NCBI GenBank assembly: GCA_900546455.1 | Contig: URCS01000025.1 | Span: 1 to 29,431, forward strand | DNA length: 29,431 bases | From: an uncultured Collinsella sp. | Lineage (GTDB): Bacteria > Actinomycetota > Coriobacteriia > Coriobacteriales > Coriobacteriaceae | Direction of reading: 5' to 3' | Shown: positions 7,825 to 15,538 of the stretch, one piece after another | How positions within the stretch are numbered: position 1 is the stretch's first letter | Layout: each line of letters begins with the position of its first letter | Position numbers and translations under genes: made by a program | Notes under the pieces: generated by a model | The model's database searches: none | Told to the model about the DNA's origin: nothing | What the model saw: the letters and a program-made list of their open reading frames with translations, nothing else

Positions 7825-7862
7825 CAACGGCTGCAGTATAGCGCCGATATGCGACGAATCGC

Positions 7863-9404
7863 CTAGATGCTGAGCGCATGATAGTTCACGCTCGCACCCG
7901 GAGCGTCAACGGACACGCCATAGGCCTCGGGATAGATGCGCGTCGAAAACACGAGTGCGCCATCGTTCACAAACACCTCGACCGACGAAACATCGCCAAC
8001 AATGCGCACGTTACGAACCTCCTCGACGGGCTCCCAACGCACGGTGCGACCGCAGCCGGCAGAAGCGCGACCCTCATCGGTAAATCGCATCTCAAAGCGC
8101 GCGGGCAGCTCGCCCTCGGCGGGCACAAACGCCAGCTTCAGCTCGCCATCAACGATCGTGGTAAATGCGCCGTCGACACCGTCGACAACAACGTCAAAGC
8201 AGGTATCGCCGGCAACCTCCAACGAGCCCTCCCCCACACGCACCGAGGCATAATGGCGCTCAATCTCGCGCGCCGGATGCTGCAGCACCACACCGCCGTC
8301 ACCGACCGCAAGCTCGCGCGGCACCGTCATGCAGTGCTGCCAGCCACACGCCACGGTGGGTGCGTTGCCATAGGTCGGCTCATCGGGCATGCCCATCCAG
8401 CCGATCAGGATGTGGCGACCGTCCTCGGCCGTGAACTCCTGCGGAGCATAGAAGTCAAAACCGGCGTCCCACAGGCGGAACTCGCCCAGCTCATAGGCAC
8501 CGTCACCACCGGTAATATTGCCCGTTACAGGCATGTAGCCAGCGGCGTATACGTTGCCGCGGTCCCAACGACCGCCCTCGAGCCCCTGAGGAGAGAAGGA
8601 CAGGAACTTCACCGGCACACCGTCATCGGCCTTAAGCTCAAGATACCCCGGGCACTCCCACATAAAGCCGAAACGCTTGGGCGTAGACACACGGTTCTCG
8701 AGCTCCCAGCTCAGCATGTCGGCCGAGCCATACACCAGGATCTCGCCCACATCGCGCCCGGCACCCTCACCGTGCATGGCGCAAAATCGACTATCGACAT
8801 GCGGACCATCCACGCGACGACGCGCGCCCAGCACCATGTGATAACGCCCGTCCGAGTCACGCCACACCTTGGGGTCGCGCACGTGACAGGTCAAATCCTC
8901 GGGATAATCCTCGGAAGCCAGCACCACACGCTTTTGGCTGAACTCCCGACCGGCAAGGCCATCGACGCTCTCGACATAAACAGTATCGGCGCGGCGGCCG
9001 GTATTGACGTAGTCGTACGTCCCGTCCGCATCGGAAAGCTTAACGTTCCCCGTATAAAGCACGCGAATGCGACCGTCCTCGGCAAGCGCGGAGCCCGAAT
9101 ACACACCGTGGCAATCGAACGGCTCATCGGGCAGCAGCGGGGCGCCAACGTAGTCCCACGTCATAAGATCGCGACTCATCGCATGGCCCCAGGTCTTAAC
9201 GCCACCCTCGACATCAAACGGCGCATATTGAAAATAAGCATGGAACACGCCGCCCGCTTGGCAAAGACCGTTGGGGTCGTTGAGCCAGCCCGCCGGCGGC
9301 ATAATATGGAAGTGCTGGCCATACGCGCCATGACCGCACTCAGAGGCGGCAGCGTCAACAGCGGCAACCAGCTTTGCAAGATCGCGACCAAGTGCATTAG
9401 ACAT
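7863..9404 (-). CDS. scrB: Sucrose-6-phosphate hydrolase (glycoside hydrolase family 32)
   Basis: Hydrolyses intracellular sucrose-6-phosphate to glucose-6-phosphate and fructose. The three GH32 signatures are intact. WLNDPNG at residues 40-46 holds the nucleophile Asp43, RDP at 176-178 is the transition-state stabiliser, and EC at 250-251 (MWECPGYLEL) holds the acid/base Glu250. A five-bladed propeller-type N-terminal domain is followed by a C-terminal beta-sandwich (VSSVEVFVNDGALVFSTRIYP). There is no signal peptide, consistent with a cytoplasmic enzyme acting after PTS uptake. It lies 109 bases downstream of scrA on the same strand and ends in a strong terminator. The 513-residue length is normal. 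Activity on other beta-fructosides cannot be excluded, but the scrA neighbour favours sucrose-6-phosphate. Confidence 0.94.
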   Translation of the reverse strand: MSNALGRDLAKLVAAVDAAASECGHGAYGQHFHIMPPAGWLNDPNGLCQAGGVFHAYFQYAPFDVEGGVKTWGHAMSRDLMTWDYVGAPLLPDEPFDCHGVYSGSALAEDGRIRVLYTGNVKLSDADGTYDYVNTGRRADTVYVESVDGLAGREFSQKRVVLASEDYPEDLTCHVRDPKVWRDSDGRYHMVLGARRRVDGPHVDSRFCAMHGEGAGRDVGEILVYGSADMLSWELENRVSTPKRFGFMWECPGYLELKADDGVPVKFLSFSPQGLEGGRWDRGNVYAAGYMPVTGNITGGDGAYELGEFRLWDAGFDFYAPQEFTAEDGRHILIGWMGMPDEPTYGNAPTVACGWQHCMTVPRELAVGDGGVVLQHPAREIERHYASVRVGEGSLEVAGDTCFDVVVDGVDGAFTTIVDGELKLAFVPAEGELPARFEMRFTDEGRASAGCGRTVRWEPVEEVRNVRIVGDVSSVEVFVNDGALVFSTRIYPEAYGVSVDAPGASVNYHALSI

Positions 9405-9466
9405 ATCAAAGTCCTAACGGATCGAAAGTTACAAGGCGCCAGAGATCGACACCAGATACGGGAAAC

Positions 9467-9491
9467 GCCCGCGAGCATACAACCCGCGGGC
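9467..9491 (-). other. Intercistronic hairpin between scrA and scrB
   Basis: GCCCGCG (9467-9473) and CGCGGGC (9485-9491) form a 7-bp GC-only stem in the 109-base gap between scrA and scrB. On the minus strand it is followed by GTTTCCC, too weak a U-tract for efficient termination. It may protect or partly terminate the upstream transcript. Confidence 0.5.
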
Positions 9492-9513
9492 ACCCCCCCT
9501 CAATCAAAAACTC

Positions 9514-10914
9514 TTAGGCCTGCTCGGAAGCCTTGGGCTCGTCCTTGTACAGGACAAACGAGACGCCAAAGGAAACCAGCGCGGCGACCGCAAACATGAT
9601 CGCGTACTGCACGGGCTGGGCCAGGCACAGCAGGATACCGAAGATACCGGTAACGCCCGTGCCGGAAGCGGCAAGCGAGGTGAGCGCGCAGACCAGGGCG
9701 CCGCAACCGCCACCGATGCAGCCGGCGATGAAGGGCTTAAAGAAGCGCAGGTTCACACCGAAGATGGCAGGCTCGGTAATACCCATGAAGGCGGACAGGG
9801 CCGAAGGAAGTGCCAAACCCTTGATCTTGGCATCGCGGGTCTTAAAGGCAACGGCGAGTGCGGCGCCACCCTGAGCGATGTTGGCAGCGTTGGCGATGGG
9901 CAGCCAGTAGGTCACGCCGTACTGGGCGAGCTGGCCCAGGTCGATGGCGGTGTACATCTGGTGAATACCGGTAACGACCGTGGGGGCATAGAACAGGCCG
10001 ACGATAAAGGAACCGATCCCGAAGGGCAGGGTCAGCAGGGCTTGGATCAGACCGAGGATGGCGTTCTCGGCCCACACGAAGATGGGGCCGACGGCAACGA
10101 GCGTCACGAGAACGGTCACGAACACCGAGACGAGCGGGGTCACAAAGAGGTCGAACATCTCGGGAACGATCTTGTGCAGGCGCTTCTCGAGGAAGGCCAG
10201 AATGGCGCAGGCGATAACGATGGGGATCACATGGCCCTGATAGCCGACCCACTCAAAACTGTACACGCCGGGGATGACGGTGACCATGGTCTGCACGCCC
10301 TCGGAGGCAACCGTGTAGGCGCTCTGCAGCGAGGAGTTGATGAACGCACCGCCGACGACGGCACCCAGGTACGGGTTGGCACCAAAGGCCTTAGCGGCGG
10401 AGTAGCCAATCAGGATCTGCAGAATGCCAAAGGACGTGCCCGAGACCAGGTCGGCGATCTTATAGATAAAGTTATTGGTGTCGAGCGCGATAAAGCCGTT
10501 GGAGGCCATAAAGTTGAGGGCGCTCATAATGCCCAGCAGCAGGCCCGAAGCCACGATGGCGGGGATGATGGGGACAAAGACGTCGCCGAGCACCTTAATG
10601 GCACGCATAAAGATGTTCTGCTGCTGTGCCGCGGCCTCCTTGACCTCGGCCTTGGTGGCAGCCTCGACGCCGCTGAGCGCGATGAACTCCTCGTAGACCT
10701 TGTTGACGGTGCCGGTGCCAAAAATAATCTGGAGCTGGCCCTGGGCCTCAAAGACGCCCTTGGCGCCGTCGATATTCTCGAGGGCCTCATTGTCGACCTT
10801 GGCGTTATCGGCAATCACCAGGCGCAGACGCGTGGCGCAGTGTGCGGCCGAAACAACGTTGTCGGCGCCACCGATGTTGTCGAGCACCTCTTGGGCTGAT
10901 TTGCGGTAGTCCAT
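9514..10914 (-). CDS. scrA: PTS sucrose-type transporter subunit EIIBC
   Basis: Imports and phosphorylates sucrose at the membrane. The N-terminal EIIB domain carries the phosphorylation cysteine Cys26 in AAHCATRLRLV. A linker (residues ~75-100) leads to the multi-spanning EIIC domain (IIPAIVASGLLLGI, GTSFGILQILIGYSAAKAFGA, GITEPAIFGVNLR). The GITEPAIFG motif is typical of the glucose/sucrose EIIC superfamily. No EIIA domain is present, so an EIIA (Crr-like) must come from elsewhere. The start at 10914 (MDYRKSAQEVLDNIGG) follows AGGGAAG. An upstream in-frame ATG at 10947 is less likely because the EIIB fold starts at MDYRK. Followed by scrB and preceded by two LacI-type operators. Trehalose or beta-glucoside specificity is possible, but scrB makes sucrose most likely. 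Confidence 0.92.
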   Translation of the reverse strand: MDYRKSAQEVLDNIGGADNVVSAAHCATRLRLVIADNAKVDNEALENIDGAKGVFEAQGQLQIIFGTGTVNKVYEEFIALSGVEAATKAEVKEAAAQQQNIFMRAIKVLGDVFVPIIPAIVASGLLLGIMSALNFMASNGFIALDTNNFIYKIADLVSGTSFGILQILIGYSAAKAFGANPYLGAVVGGAFINSSLQSAYTVASEGVQTMVTVIPGVYSFEWVGYQGHVIPIVIACAILAFLEKRLHKIVPEMFDLFVTPLVSVFVTVLVTLVAVGPIFVWAENAILGLIQALLTLPFGIGSFIVGLFYAPTVVTGIHQMYTAIDLGQLAQYGVTYWLPIANAANIAQGGAALAVAFKTRDAKIKGLALPSALSAFMGITEPAIFGVNLRFFKPFIAGCIGGGCGALVCALTSLAASGTGVTGIFGILLCLAQPVQYAIMFAVAALVSFGVSFVLYKDEPKASEQA

Positions 10915-10932
10915 GACTTCCCTTTCCTCCAA

Positions 10933-10950
10933 CGGGCGCACGTGCACCCG
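10933..10950. promoter_or_regulatory. Palindrome centred on GCACGTGC in the scrA leader
   Basis: The 18-base site 10933-10950 is an inverted repeat with 8 of 9 positions matched and no spacer. It lies 19 bases upstream of the scrA start, between the operators and the ribosome-binding site. It could be a regulator site or a short stem; function unknown. Confidence 0.35.
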
Positions 10951-10970
10951 GCCATCTTTGACACTTACAC

Positions 10971-10984
10971 TGTAATCGTTTTCA
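10971..10984. promoter_or_regulatory. LacI-family operator O1 upstream of scrA
   Basis: TGTAATCGTTTTCA, a near-palindrome centred on CG and typical of LacI/GalR-family operators. It is exactly repeated 26 bases further upstream. Likely bound by the LacI-type repressor encoded next door at 11099-12079. Confidence 0.8.
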
Positions 10985-10996
10985 GTTTCATATATC

Positions 10997-11010
10997 TGTA
11001 ATCGTTTTCA
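10997..11010. promoter_or_regulatory. LacI-family operator O2 upstream of scrA
   Basis: Second exact copy of TGTAATCGTTTTCA in the same orientation, 26 bases from O1 (about 2.5 helical turns). Two identical sites upstream of scrA suggest cooperative repression. Confidence 0.8.
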
Positions 11011-11098
11011 CAGCAGGGTGAACGGTAGGAAAAAGCCGGCGAATGGTAGTTTTACGGCAAAAACAGGCGGCTCAGAGGCAGACAGACGTGCCCAGAGT

Positions 11099-12079
11099 CT
11101 AGACATTCATAAGCTGATGGCCAAGCTTGAGTGTCTTCAGGCCGCCCTCCCCCTCCATGCCGTCGAGCGCGTCGAGCAGCATGCTGGTGGCCTCGACGCC
11201 ACTGGTCAGGTAGCCATAATGTACAGTGGGAATGCCGCCCGTCAGCGCGCGCAAAAATGCGTTGTCGCCGAAACCGCTCACGCGGTGTATGCCCTCGCCC
11301 ATGCCGCGAACCTCATCGATGGCACGCAGCGCGCCCGCCGCCATAGTGTCGGTCGCGCACGCGATTAACGAAACATCAGGGACATCGGCAAGCAGCTCGC
11401 GCGCAGCGCGATAGCCCGAGTCGAGCGTAAAGGATCCCTGGCGAATCAAGCTCGGATCAAGCACCACGCCCGCGGCGCGCAAGCCGGCCTCAAAACCGCG
11501 ACGGCGGTCATAACCGGCCGCGCGGTCCTCTTCGGTAACTCCGATGTAGGCGATCTTGCCATCCACCCGACCCGCAAGCGCGCGGCCGAGCTCAAAGGCG
11601 GCCTCGTAATCGTCGTGATAGACGCACGCCGCGCCCTCAACATTCTGGCCGATCAACACAATGGGTACACGGCACGACCCAATAGCGCGACGGTGCTCGT
11701 CGGTGATCATGGTTGCCACCAACACAATGCCATCGACCGGGTGGTTTTGGAATAAATCGAGGTATTCGAGCTCGCGCTCGGGGACGTTATCGGTATTGGC
11801 AAGAAGCATCTGGTAGCCGCGGCGGCCAAGCACTTGCCCGATGCCCGCCGTAATGCGGCTCACCGACTCGGAATTAATCTTAGGCACGATGACGCCGATG
11901 AGCTTGGTAGAGCCGGTGCGCAGCGCGCGAGCCTGGCTGGACCGCACGTATCCGGTCAGCTCAATCGCCTGCTTAATGCGCTCGGCCTTGTCCGCCGAGA
12001 TATACCCACCATTGAGGTAGCGCGAGACGGCAGCGCTCGAAACGCCCGCCAGCTCGGCCACATCCTTCATCTTTACCAC
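11099..12079 (-). CDS. LacI-family transcriptional repressor of the sucrose genes
   Basis: A DNA-binding repressor with an N-terminal LacI helix-turn-helix (MKDVAELAGVSSAAVSRYLNGG) and hinge helix, then a periplasmic-binding-protein-like sensor domain (IGVIVPKINSESVSRITAGIG; DGIVLVATMI; AYIGVTEEDRAAGYDRRRGFEAGL). The frame is open to 12112, but the preferred start is GTG 12079, which has AGGGGTG five or six bases upstream and begins directly at the helix-turn-helix. An ATG at 12070 is an alternative. The gene is upstream of scrA on the same strand, and an operator-like site just upstream of its start suggests autoregulation. Function as sucrose repressor (ScrR-like) is inferred from context; the inducer is unknown. 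Confidence 0.92.
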   Translation of the reverse strand: MVKMKDVAELAGVSSAAVSRYLNGGYISADKAERIKQAIELTGYVRSSQARALRTGSTKLIGVIVPKINSESVSRITAGIGQVLGRRGYQMLLANTDNVPERELEYLDLFQNHPVDGIVLVATMITDEHRRAIGSCRVPIVLIGQNVEGAACVYHDDYEAAFELGRALAGRVDGKIAYIGVTEEDRAAGYDRRRGFEAGLRAAGVVLDPSLIRQGSFTLDSGYRAARELLADVPDVSLIACATDTMAAGALRAIDEVRGMGEGIHRVSGFGDNAFLRALTGGIPTVHYGYLTSGVEATSMLLDALDGMEGEGGLKTLKLGHQLMNV

Positions 12080-12094
12080 GAGCACCCCTGTCGT

Positions 12095-12108
12095 TGAAAT
12101 CGCTTTCA
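12095..12108. promoter_or_regulatory. LacI-family operator upstream of the repressor gene
   Basis: TGAAATCGCTTTCA is a fully symmetric 14-base palindrome related to the scrA operators (TGAAAACGATTACA on the opposite strand). It lies 16 bases upstream of the repressor start, next to a possible -10 (TATCAT, minus strand 12117-12112). Confidence 0.75.
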
Positions 12109-12125
12109 CCATGATACCTGTTCGT

Positions 12126-12263
12126 TCCGGCGTTCTAACGAACGCCGGACTGCTCGACGTTGCGCGGGCATCTGCCGGGCGATCTGCCGCTCAAACCGTC
12201 GCTCGCGTACATGAAGTACGCGTCGCTCCTCTTTCGTGGCACCTCGCCACGGCAGCTGCCCGC
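12126..12263. repeat. Cluster of hairpins in the 242-bp gap between the pel operon and the repressor gene
   Basis: At least three stems are visible: a 10-bp stem with 4-nt loop (12126-12135/12140-12149), a 7-bp stem (12204-12210/12216-12222), and a 6-bp stem (12235-12240/12246-12251). Long-range pairs GCGGGCA 12164-12170 with TGCCCGC 12257-12263, and CTGCCG 12184-12189 with CGGCAG 12250-12255, would fold the whole stretch. No U-tract follows. Possibly a dispersed structured repeat or the 3' end of the pel transcript. Confidence 0.5.
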
Positions 12264-12321
12264 TCGCTGACGTATGCTCGACCAGGAGCGCCCCTCTTTG
12301 TGCAATCTGCTCGCTAGGGTC

Positions 12322-12987
12322 CTACCCGTGGTATTCGCCGTTGTACTGGATGAGCGTGAGGTCTTCAACGCCGTCGAGTGCGCGGATGGCGTCAGCATAG
12401 GGCATATCCACACCGTCAGAGAATACCTCAACGGCCATCTCGACTTTGTCGCCGCGCATGGTCTTGGACTTAACGGTGAACTTGGTGCGGCCAAATGCAC
12501 GCACGATATCGTCGCCGGAGGTCTGGCCCGTGTAGTGGATGACCATCATGTACACGCGCGACTTGTCCTGGTGGCTCGCAAAGCCGGCGATCATCACCAC
12601 GATCACAACTGCCGTGAGCCCCACGAGCGCATACATGCCGGCACCTGCCGTAATGCCCGTGGTAATGGCCCAAAACAGATAGAGCAGGTCGAGTGGGTCC
12701 TTGACCGCCGTACGATAGCGGACAATAGACAGAGCACCGACCATACCGAGCGAGATGACCACGTTCGTCGAGATCGCGAGCGTGACCATGCAGGTGAGAA
12801 CGCACATGCCCACGAGCGTCACGGCAAAGCTGCGCGAATACACCACGCCGGTAAAAAAGCGCTTGTACACGTAATAGATCAGGATGCCCATGGCGAGCGC
12901 CACGAGCAGCGAAAGGCCGATCTTGGCAGGGTCGACCTGGCCAAATGCCTCCAAGACGGAGTTCTTAAAAAAGTCCCTGGTGCTCAT
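12322..12987 (-). CDS. DUF4956 family membrane protein
   Basis: A 221-residue integral membrane protein with about four transmembrane segments in its first 145 residues (IGLSLLVALAMGILIYYVY; FAVTLVGMCVLTCMVTLAIS; GLTAVVIVVMIAGFA), and the conserved GMVGALSIVRYRTAVKDPLDLLYLFWAI loop typical of DUF4956. The C-terminal ~75 residues form a soluble domain. It is the last gene of the pel operon, three bases after the VTC-domain gene. As I recall, DUF4956, VTC and CotH genes often cluster together, which suggests that the three proteins act together at the membrane. Molecular function is unknown. Confidence 0.82.
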   Translation of the reverse strand: MSTRDFFKNSVLEAFGQVDPAKIGLSLLVALAMGILIYYVYKRFFTGVVYSRSFAVTLVGMCVLTCMVTLAISTNVVISLGMVGALSIVRYRTAVKDPLDLLYLFWAITTGITAGAGMYALVGLTAVVIVVMIAGFASHQDKSRVYMMVIHYTGQTSGDDIVRAFGRTKFTVKSKTMRGDKVEMAVEVFSDGVDMPYADAIRALDGVEDLTLIQYNGEYHG

Positions 12988-12990
12988 GGT

Positions 12991-13782
12991 CTAAATATCC
13001 CCTCGGTTCTCAAAATCCGATTCCCAGTAATTAAATCCGCGCAGGTAGGCGGTCTTTTCATAACACAGGCAGTACTTGGAGACCGCCGTAAGCTCGGCCG
13101 CGCCCGGCGGCACCAAATCGCGCACCAGCTGCGGGCAAAACTCCGTAAACTTGACCTCCATCACCAGCTTGCCGGGCTCCAGGACCGGCAGCACGGGCAG
13201 CGTCGCGTCAAAGATATCGAAGCTTCCCACCGCGGCACGCACGTTCATGTCAAACGTAACGCGCACGGTGCCCTCGTCCATCACCCACGGCTCGCGCTCG
13301 TAGTCCACGATGGTCCGCGGGCGCATCATGTTGCAGATGCACTCGATATAGAACTCACGGCAGAGCTGATGCGGGCTGCGCAGCAAAAAGTCATAGTCGC
13401 CGGCGAGGACCTGCTCAAACTCGTCGCGGGTGAGCGGCGCATCCTCCTTATAGATCCAGCTGCCGTACTTCTTTTTACGCTCGAGCTTAATCACCTTGTC
13501 GCTGCCGTTATAGATGCGCACGCGATACTTTTTGCGCATAAGAATACCGGCATCTTTTTCCTCGTAGGCCGAGTTGCAGTAGTCGTCAAAGTACAGGCTG
13601 CGAATGGTGTAACCGCCCGCCCGCGCATGCTTGTCCAGCTTAAACACCGACGCCATGCGACAGGCCAGCGCAGCGTGCTCGCCCTCGTTGATGAGGTACT
13701 TGAGCTCATGGCGATAACGCTCCTGTGTGGTGCGCACGGGAGGTGCCACCAGGCGCTCGAGCAGCGCGCTAGCCCTCCTCAT
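12991..13782 (-). CDS. VTC-domain (polyphosphate polymerase-like) protein
   Basis: A 263-residue member of the triphosphate tunnel metalloenzyme superfamily, VTC type. In eukaryotes the VTC4 catalytic domain makes polyphosphate from ATP. The tunnel motifs are present in order: RHELKYLI, RSLYFDD, KYRVRIYN, IKLERKKK and MEVKF, so the basic phosphate-binding residues appear intact. The start ATG at 13782 has GGAGG six bases upstream and overlaps the end of the cotH-like gene by 14 bases, indicating translational coupling. No SPX domain or membrane segment is visible; the membrane partner may be the DUF4956 protein that follows three bases later. Polyphosphate synthesis is inferred from the family. 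Other phosphoryl-transfer activities are possible. Confidence 0.85.
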   Translation of the reverse strand: MRRASALLERLVAPPVRTTQERYRHELKYLINEGEHAALACRMASVFKLDKHARAGGYTIRSLYFDDYCNSAYEEKDAGILMRKKYRVRIYNGSDKVIKLERKKKYGSWIYKEDAPLTRDEFEQVLAGDYDFLLRSPHQLCREFYIECICNMMRPRTIVDYEREPWVMDEGTVRVTFDMNVRAAVGSFDIFDATLPVLPVLEPGKLVMEVKFTEFCPQLVRDLVPPGAAELTAVSKYCLCYEKTAYLRGFNYWESDFENRGDI

Positions 13783-15538
13783 ACGTATCCTCCACGACCT
13801 TACCGCCGTCTTGCACGTAAAAACACTTCATGCCGTACTGTTTGCCGCCGTCGGTCACATAGTAGTCAAACGCATCTTGCGTATAGCCGTCGGAGTTGGT
13901 GGCGCGCACGCGCACAAAATACTGGCCGGCATCGGGTGCATCGCAGGTCACCTCGGGCAGCAGCACGTCCTCGGCCTTAAAGACCACGTCGCTTATGGCA
14001 TAGTCGCGCGCAAGCTCCACGGTATAGCGAATGTCGCGCGCCTTAAAGTCGTAGGACGCATCCCAGTTGATGCGCAGCTTACCGTTATCGATCTGCGGCA
14101 CGCCAATGTAGAACGGCATGGGCTTTTTATAGCTCTCGCGAAAGCTCTTATAGTTCTCCTCGATCTCGGAAGGAATCGCCGCGGCAATCTGCTCGTATTC
14201 GTCCTTGGTCACGGGCAGATTCTCCAAGTCGGGCACAGCAAAGACGAGCGGCTCCGTGACCTCGCGATAATGCTCGACCATCTTGCTCAGACGCTCTTCG
14301 GTCAAATACGAGCGCAGGTCCTTGACGGCGCTATCGAGTTCGCTGCGGAACGACTTGCTGCGCAAGGCGCGGTTAAACAGAACGTTGCCCCAGTAGTTGC
14401 TTACGCCGCGCTCCCAGCTAGCATAATCCGAGAACCCCGTCAAGCTCAACTCGAGCTTGCGCAGCATGCCGTCGTTATCCCAATCCAGGATGTACCAGAC
14501 CTTTGAGTTAAGCGGGCTGTACAGATAGCAGTTACGGTTCTGCGTATCGCAATTGCCCGTCAAGATCTGAAACGCCATCCAATAGACCAGGTTCTCGGTA
14601 TCGAAGTAGGTGTCGAGCACATCGTCGATCTTTTGCGTATCGTCGTTGAGCGCATCGAGCATCTCGATCAACTTGGTATGGTCCGAGTCGCCCTTAATCT
14701 CGAGCATACCCTCAAACGCTGTCTGGTTATAGTCGGGGTCATCGGTGAGCTTAATGGTGTCCTCAAAGCGATGGAAATCGAAGCTGTTCACCTTATACAG
14801 ATGTCCGCTCTTATCCAGGCCGTGGGCCTTGAGCGCCGTTTTGTTGAGCTGCTCGACCTGCGTAAACAGTCCGTAGTCCTCAAAGGTGTCGTTAGATTTT
14901 TCGGTCTGGTCGCACACCCATAAGTGCACAAATTGCGTGCGCAGGCCCATCATCTGGGGAATGCCGCGGATCAAATCGTAGGCCATCTTGTTACGAAAGC
15001 GCATGCCCTCGCCCATATGCTTGTTGAGCGCAATCGCACGCTGCTGGCGCCACGTGCCCTTACCCTTTTTGAGCTCCACCTTGTAGTTCTTTTGCGAGTT
15101 CATGCTTGATGTCTGACCGCGCACCTGCACGGTAGCATTGGGCGCTTCCTCGCCATAGCCAACCTCGCCGGCCACCGGGCCGTCTTCGTCGCCCGGCTGC
15201 AGCAGGCCCATAACCTGATAGCGCGTCACGCCCATGTCGGCATAGTCATACACCGAGTACGTGTTGATCTCGGCCCAGCTGTGGTCGGTGTTCTCGGAGC
15301 TGTTGCCGCGTGAGACCGTCAGGTACATGGTCACAATACCCGAGTCATCGTAGACCTCGTAGAGCTCGTCCTTGTCGCGCAGGTGCTTGGACTGGTCGGA
15401 GGCCTCGGTCTTTTTAATCTTGTCCTGCTTTTTGACCTTTTTGGTCGAGGAGTCTTCCTGCACCGAGCAGCCCGAAAGCAACAGCACACCGGCAGCCGCC
15501 TCAAACAGGCGACGGCGAGACATCATCCTATCGGTCAT
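13769..15538 (-). CDS. CotH kinase-family lipoprotein
   Basis: A 589-residue exported protein. The N-terminus has a lipobox (LLLSGC, Cys24) preceded by SRRRLF, which resembles a twin-arginine signal, so it is probably a membrane-anchored lipoprotein facing outward. A Lys/Asp-rich linker leads to a CotH-like atypical protein kinase domain (VRGQTSSMNSQKNYKVEL, ALNKHMGEGMRFRNKMAYDL, LTGNCDTQNRNCYLY, WYILDWDNDGML). A C-terminal fibronectin-like stretch (GVPQIDNGKLRINWDASYDF...YFVRVRATNSDG) follows. CotH proteins of Bacillus phosphorylate spore-coat proteins. The substrate here is unknown; a cell-surface protein linked to Pel secretion is a guess. The ATG at 15538 has GGGGAGG five bases upstream and overlaps pelG by 11 bases. 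Confidence 0.86.
   Translation of the reverse strand: MTDRMMSRRRLFEAAAGVLLLSGCSVQEDSSTKKVKKQDKIKKTEASDQSKHLRDKDELYEVYDDSGIVTMYLTVSRGNSSENTDHSWAEINTYSVYDYADMGVTRYQVMGLLQPGDEDGPVAGEVGYGEEAPNATVQVRGQTSSMNSQKNYKVELKKGKGTWRQQRAIALNKHMGEGMRFRNKMAYDLIRGIPQMMGLRTQFVHLWVCDQTEKSNDTFEDYGLFTQVEQLNKTALKAHGLDKSGHLYKVNSFDFHRFEDTIKLTDDPDYNQTAFEGMLEIKGDSDHTKLIEMLDALNDDTQKIDDVLDTYFDTENLVYWMAFQILTGNCDTQNRNCYLYSPLNSKVWYILDWDNDGMLRKLELSLTGFSDYASWERGVSNYWGNVLFNRALRSKSFRSELDSAVKDLRSYLTEERLSKMVEHYREVTEPLVFAVPDLENLPVTKDEYEQIAAAIPSEIEENYKSFRESYKKPMPFYIGVPQIDNGKLRINWDASYDFKARDIRYTVELARDYAISDVVFKAEDVLLPEVTCDAPDAGQYFVRVRATNSDGYTQDAFDYYVTDGGKQYGMKCFYVQDGGKVVEDTYEEG

Noticed and set aside
7768..7827. N-terminal extension of the PLP-fold protein starting at ATG 7827
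   Set aside because: These codons lie in the stem, loop and U-tract of the scrB terminator, and a GTG with a ribosome-binding site follows at 7767.
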